From an uncultured Acidimicrobiaceae bacterium (GTDB lineage: Bacteria; Actinomycetota; Acidimicrobiia; Acidimicrobiales; Microtrichaceae), in NCBI GenBank assembly GCA_937868025.1, contig CALMLJ010000660.1, positions 1-16,428 of the forward strand: DNA of 16,428 nt, given 5' to 3'. The position numbers were made by a program, and so were the translations under genes. This document shows positions 13,855-16,428 of this stretch, one piece after another (the first letter of the stretch is position 1; each line of letters opens with the position of its first letter). The notes beneath the pieces were generated by a model, which saw only the letters and a list, made by a program, of their open reading frames with translations, was not told where the DNA came from and searched no databases.

Positions 13855-15464
13855 CAGGGTCCTTCTGGTGGGGTGGTCAGGCAGCGACGGATCGAGCGGG
13901 CGTTGAAGCGCATCATCGAGACGTAGTCGCGGACCTCGTCGTCGAACGTGTCGCCGTAGATCGGGCACACCGCAACGCCGTTCTCGGTGGCGACCTCGTT
14001 GAGGGTCGACGACCGACTCACAAGGTTCGGCTCGAGGAACACGGCCTGGATCCGCAGATTTCGGATGGTCTCGGTGAGCTTGCGACGGTCGGCGAGCGAC
14101 GGCTCGGCCGAGGGGTTGGGGGTCACGAAACCCGACACCTCGAGGCCGTACGCCTCCGCGAGGTAGGCGAATGCGTCGTGGGTGGTCACGAGGTGCCGGT
14201 CCCGCTCGGGTACGTCCTCGATCGTCGAGCGCACCTCGGCGTCGAGCGTCTCGAGCTCAGCCACGTACCCGGCAGTGTTGGACCGGTAGTCAGCGGCGCC
14301 CGCCGGGTCGATCCCGATCAGGGTGTCCCGGATCAACCCGACGTACGCGATTGCGTTGCGGACGTTCTGCCACAGGTGGGGGTCGATCTCGCCGTGCACG
14401 TGCTTGCCGAGCACTGCCTGAGGGAGTTGGTAGATCGGGGCGCCGGCACGCCCGAGGAATCTGAACCCCCGATCGGCAGGGATCTCGTGGAGCGCCTTGT
14501 TCGGCACCTCGATGACGGTCGTCGCCGGGTCGAACTCGGTCTGGTTCGCGTCGCCACCACCTTCGGGGTCGGCGTAGAGATACAGCTCGGACCGGTCGAG
14601 GTCGACGGCAACGTCGGCGTGACCACCGTCGAGGACCGTCTCCACGTCCATATCGGGGACGTCACGCGGGTTCACGCCGACGGCGAACGTGAACGTGGCC
14701 CCACCCATCGAGATCGGCTTCGACGCCGGGTCCAACGCGAGCTCGGCGGACATCTTCAGCCGGTAGATGCCGGGCTCGGTGAACGCCCAACTCATGTGCG
14801 TGTGAGCGTCGGGCGGAAGGGTCGCCGTGTCATCGCGGTACCCGTTCGACGGGTCGAACCCGTCGGAGGAGTCGACGTAGAACGAGGGGTTGCCGAACGA
14901 CTCGGTGAGGTAGGCAACGAGGTCACCGGGGCCGTCGACATCGGTCGCGCTCAAGCGCACTTCCGACGACCGGTTGGCACCTCGATCGGCGCCGGCACCG
15001 CGCACGCGCATGCCCAGCCAGATCGTGTCGAGGGACACGTCCTCGACCAGCGGGATGATCTCGGCCGCATACTTCACCGCCCCTTCGGCCAAGGACACGT
15101 TCGGAACCCCGGTGCGCAGGTTGGCGTCCAACGCCTTGATCACCGCGTGCTGTTCGAGGAGCACGTAGTTGCTGAAGGCGACATCGGCGTACGCGATGTT
15201 GCGCACGTCTCGAAGCGACGGCTCGTAGGTATGGGGGTCGCCTCGGTCGGGCACGACGGAGGTGACGCGTACCCGGCCACCACCGACGTGACGAGCGAGG
15301 TCGGCCAGGATGCCGGTCGTTGCGACGACCTGCACCCGCGGATCGTCGTCGTCGAGCGCGATCGGCGCAGCGCACCCGGCCACGACCGCGATCACGAGGG
15401 CTGCCGCCGTCAGGACGATGGCGGCAGCCCTCTCGCGACCGTTCGCCTTCGAGGCGACCGACAT
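13854..15464 (-). CDS. Anchored-repeat ABC transporter substrate-binding lipoprotein (ZnuA-like with inserted repeat domain)
   Basis: The 536-residue protein has a signal peptide with lipobox VAGC (C31), then a cluster A-I metal-binding lobe: VVATTGILADLARHVGG (47-63) and GDPHTYEPSLRD (75-86; H78). At about residue 142 it switches to repeat-domain sequence (GPGDLVAYLTESFGNPSFYV, HTHMSWAF, GHADVAVDLD, FRFLGRAGAPIYQLPQ). It returns to the ZnuA fold at about 353 with HVHGEIDPHLWQNV (355-368; H363), then TTHDAF (H429) and YGDTFDDE (D505). These give the usual His3-Asp/Glu zinc/manganese site. The length of about 536 versus about 310 in plain ZnuA is explained by the insert. It fits TIGR03772-type proteins. 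It follows a repeat lipoprotein by 13 bp and overlaps the next ATG. Confidence 0.9.
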   Translation of the reverse strand: MSVASKANGRERAAAIVLTAAALVIAVVAGCAAPIALDDDDPRVQVVATTGILADLARHVGGGRVRVTSVVPDRGDPHTYEPSLRDVRNIAYADVAFSNYVLLEQHAVIKALDANLRTGVPNVSLAEGAVKYAAEIIPLVEDVSLDTIWLGMRVRGAGADRGANRSSEVRLSATDVDGPGDLVAYLTESFGNPSFYVDSSDGFDPSNGYRDDTATLPPDAHTHMSWAFTEPGIYRLKMSAELALDPASKPISMGGATFTFAVGVNPRDVPDMDVETVLDGGHADVAVDLDRSELYLYADPEGGGDANQTEFDPATTVIEVPNKALHEIPADRGFRFLGRAGAPIYQLPQAVLGKHVHGEIDPHLWQNVRNAIAYVGLIRDTLIGIDPAGAADYRSNTAGYVAELETLDAEVRSTIEDVPERDRHLVTTHDAFAYLAEAYGLEVSGFVTPNPSAEPSLADRRKLTETIRNLRIQAVFLEPNLVSRSSTLNEVATENGVAVCPIYGDTFDDEVRDYVSMMRFNARSIRRCLTTPPEGP

Positions 15465-15477
15465 CGATGACCCGGGA

Positions 15478-16191
15478 TCAGGCCGAGTAGGGGCCGACGA
15501 CGAACGTGAAGGTCTTCACGCCCGTCGACAACGGCGTGCCGTCGAGCAGTGAGCCGACCGCGTCGGCCGTGATCGTGTAGGTCCCCTCGGCGGAGAACGC
15601 CCAGAACGCATGGGTGTGCGAGGGGGTCGCCACGGTGATCGTCTGGGGGAAGCTCGCGCCGGAATCGACGATGACATCGGGCACCCCGAACTCGTCGACG
15701 TCGTAGACGTGGACCGTCCCCGGGCCCGAGATCGATTGGATGCGGAGGTCGAGGCTGTCACCGGTCACGAGGCCGGCGTCGATGTCCTCCGCTGCCCAAC
15801 CGGGAGCCAGCAGCCCCTCGGTCTCGGTGTCCGGAAGGATCCAGGTCGGTGCGCCCGCGGCACCGAGGAACGCGAACGCCGGGTCCGAGGGAACGGTCGT
15901 CTCCGCTTCGGGCACGGCCTGCAGCACAACGTCCGCTGGGTCGTACGCGACCTCGGGATCCTCCTCGGTGGCACCCTCCGCATGCACCTGCAGCTCGAGG
16001 TCGTCGCCATCCAACTCCAGTGCGAAGGCGTCCGCATGCCCTTCGGACAGCACGACGGGCCCGGCCGGAACGGTGGTCGTTGTGGTGGTCGTCGGTCCGG
16101 GGTTGGGCTCGGGCACACAACCGACCGAGCCGAGGGTCATCAACAACGGGGCAACGATCGCGGTGGCGATCCGACGGTGGGTTCTGCGCAT
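15478..16191 (-). CDS. Anchored-repeat (choice_anch_M) lipoprotein, first gene of the ABC operon
   Basis: ATG 16191 (237 residues) is preceded by AAGGAG at 7 nt, the best-placed ribosome site in the right half. GTG 16197 is a possible earlier start. The signal peptide ends in a weak lipobox SVGC (C25), then comes a Thr-rich linker (about 33-41). The repeat domain runs from GHADAFAL (51-58) to HTHAFWAF (192-199), with FLGAAGAPTWILPD and LLAPGWAAEDI between; the Trp of the usual LLWPGW is partly lost. It is rich in acidic residues and ends FVVGPYSA. It is transcribed from a promoter overlapped by candidate Zur box D and leads into the substrate-binding protein 13 bp later. Expected location: lipid-anchored outside the membrane. 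Confidence 0.85.
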   Translation of the reverse strand: MRRTHRRIATAIVAPLLMTLGSVGCVPEPNPGPTTTTTTTVPAGPVVLSEGHADAFALELDGDDLELQVHAEGATEEDPEVAYDPADVVLQAVPEAETTVPSDPAFAFLGAAGAPTWILPDTETEGLLAPGWAAEDIDAGLVTGDSLDLRIQSISGPGTVHVYDVDEFGVPDVIVDSGASFPQTITVATPSHTHAFWAFSAEGTYTITADAVGSLLDGTPLSTGVKTFTFVVGPYSA

Positions 16192-16233
16192 CTGCACTCT
16201 CCTTCTCCTGTGCCGGACGTTTCGGCGTTCGTC

Positions 16234-16239
16234 AGACTA
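16234..16239 (-). promoter_or_regulatory. -10 element of the ABC operon (candidate)
   Basis: TAGTCT on the minus strand overlaps the end of candidate Zur box D, mirroring TAGGAT at box C. Predicted transcription start is near 16227, giving a 5' UTR of roughly 35 nt that includes AAGGAG. Confidence 0.4.
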
Positions 16240-16255
16240 GGAGTGATTCTCATTC
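16238..16255. promoter_or_regulatory. Candidate Zur box D (ABC operon)
   Basis: TAGGAGT-G-ATTCTCA (16238-16252) followed by TTC. It matches TGAAAATGATTTTCA at 10 of 15 positions and box C at 13 of 15. It overlaps the -10 element of the operon starting at 16191, a position suited to repression. Confidence 0.62.
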
Positions 16256-16374
16256 CTTTTCCAATCCTGGGCGCGTCGAACACCACACCGCCCCGCTCGG
16301 CCCGTCGGCCCGTCGGCCGGCCGGGTTCACAGGCCACGCACCCAACGACGCGAACCGCGCCCGGCCGAGTCGAG

Positions 16375-16428
16375 TGGGGCCGGCGGGGCTCGAACCCGCG
16401 ACCAAGGGATTATGAGTCCCCTGCTCTG
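16375..16428 (-). tRNA. tRNA with anticodon CAT, probably tRNA-Ile2 (partial)
   Basis: On the minus strand the visible 3' portion reads anticodon loop CTCATAA within a GGGGA/TCCCT stem, a short variable loop, T-arm GCGGG-TTCGAGC-CCCGC, acceptor strand CGGCCCC and discriminator A. No CCA is encoded. The stretch AGGGGACTCATAATCCCTTG closely parallels the anticodon arm of bacterial tRNA-Ile2, whose C34 is changed to lysidine to read AUA. Elongator tRNA-Met is the alternative, since the 5' part lies outside the window. The 120 bp between this tRNA and box D hold no gene I can support. Confidence 0.85.

Noticed and set aside
13497..15470. Long plus-strand open frame opposite the substrate-binding gene
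   Set aside because: It is Arg/Gly/His-rich with no recognisable motif, antisense to a clear ZnuA-like gene; high-GC DNA yields such shadows.
16290..16374. CGGCCCGT direct repeats and GGCCGGG/CCCGGCC arms as an attachment site or terminator
   Set aside because: Repeats are short and GC-only, the arms are about 35 bp apart without a T-tract, and no integrase is present.
1..16428. CRISPR array, insertion sequence or prophage
   Set aside because: No regularly spaced repeats, transposase, integrase or phage genes were seen on either strand.

Overview
This is high-GC DNA with dense, often overlapping genes, start/stop overlaps of the ATGA and GTGA type, and frequent GTG starts. It looks like a member of the Actinomycetota. 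Lipoproteins with long threonine runs after the lipobox, an LAxTG-like surface anchor and the 'anchored repeat' type of metal ABC transporter fit that phylum. An Acidimicrobiia-like organism is my inference only.

The left edge (1-1188) looks like an iron-acquisition fragment. It holds the tail of a His-rich membrane protein, two tandem TTAGG-N4-CCTA palindromes of DtxR/IdeR type, a tiny Cys-rich protein, and a siderophore-interacting FAD reductase coupled to it by an ATGA overlap.

The rest, up to the final tRNA, reads as one zinc-starvation locus. A plus-strand operon (1555-5067) encodes a COG0523 GTPase with GKT and CxCC motifs, cysteine-free ribosomal proteins L28 and L33, a second CobW-like protein that has lost its P-loop but kept CxCC, and a WD40-like propeller. 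The last four genes are joined by start/stop overlaps or immediate adjacency. A 71-residue hypothetical gene is divergent from it. Convergent to this operon is a dihydroorotase (5057-6364) whose HxH metal motif reads QxH. Divergent from the dihydroorotase are a COG0701 permease and a TIGR03943/YcgQ-type partner (6414-8044).

The right half (8062-16191, all minus strand) encodes an anchored-repeat ABC transporter. Transcription order is a lipoprotein, a ZnuA-like substrate-binding lipoprotein carrying an inserted repeat domain, a TM-anchored repeat protein, the ATPase, the permease, then three more repeat-domain lipoproteins. Six proteins carry the same domain, each with an invariant GHxD near the start and HxHxxWxF near the end. 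They are attached to the cell in three ways: lipid, a TM tail, or lipid plus LAxTG.

Four similar 15-bp boxes with 7-1-7 symmetry (around 1521, 6381, 11240 and 16238) lie at the promoters and are my candidate Zur operators. Three predicted starts sit exactly 6 nt after a TAnnnT -10 element, which suggests leaderless mRNAs. The proposed model is Zur derepression under zinc limitation. This would bring in a zinc chaperone, zinc-free ribosomal proteins that spare zinc, a surface array of zinc-binding domains handing metal to the ABC importer, and the COG0701/TIGR03943 pair. The window ends in a partial tRNA with anticodon CAT that resembles tRNA-Ile2. No stretch above 300 bases lacks a gene.
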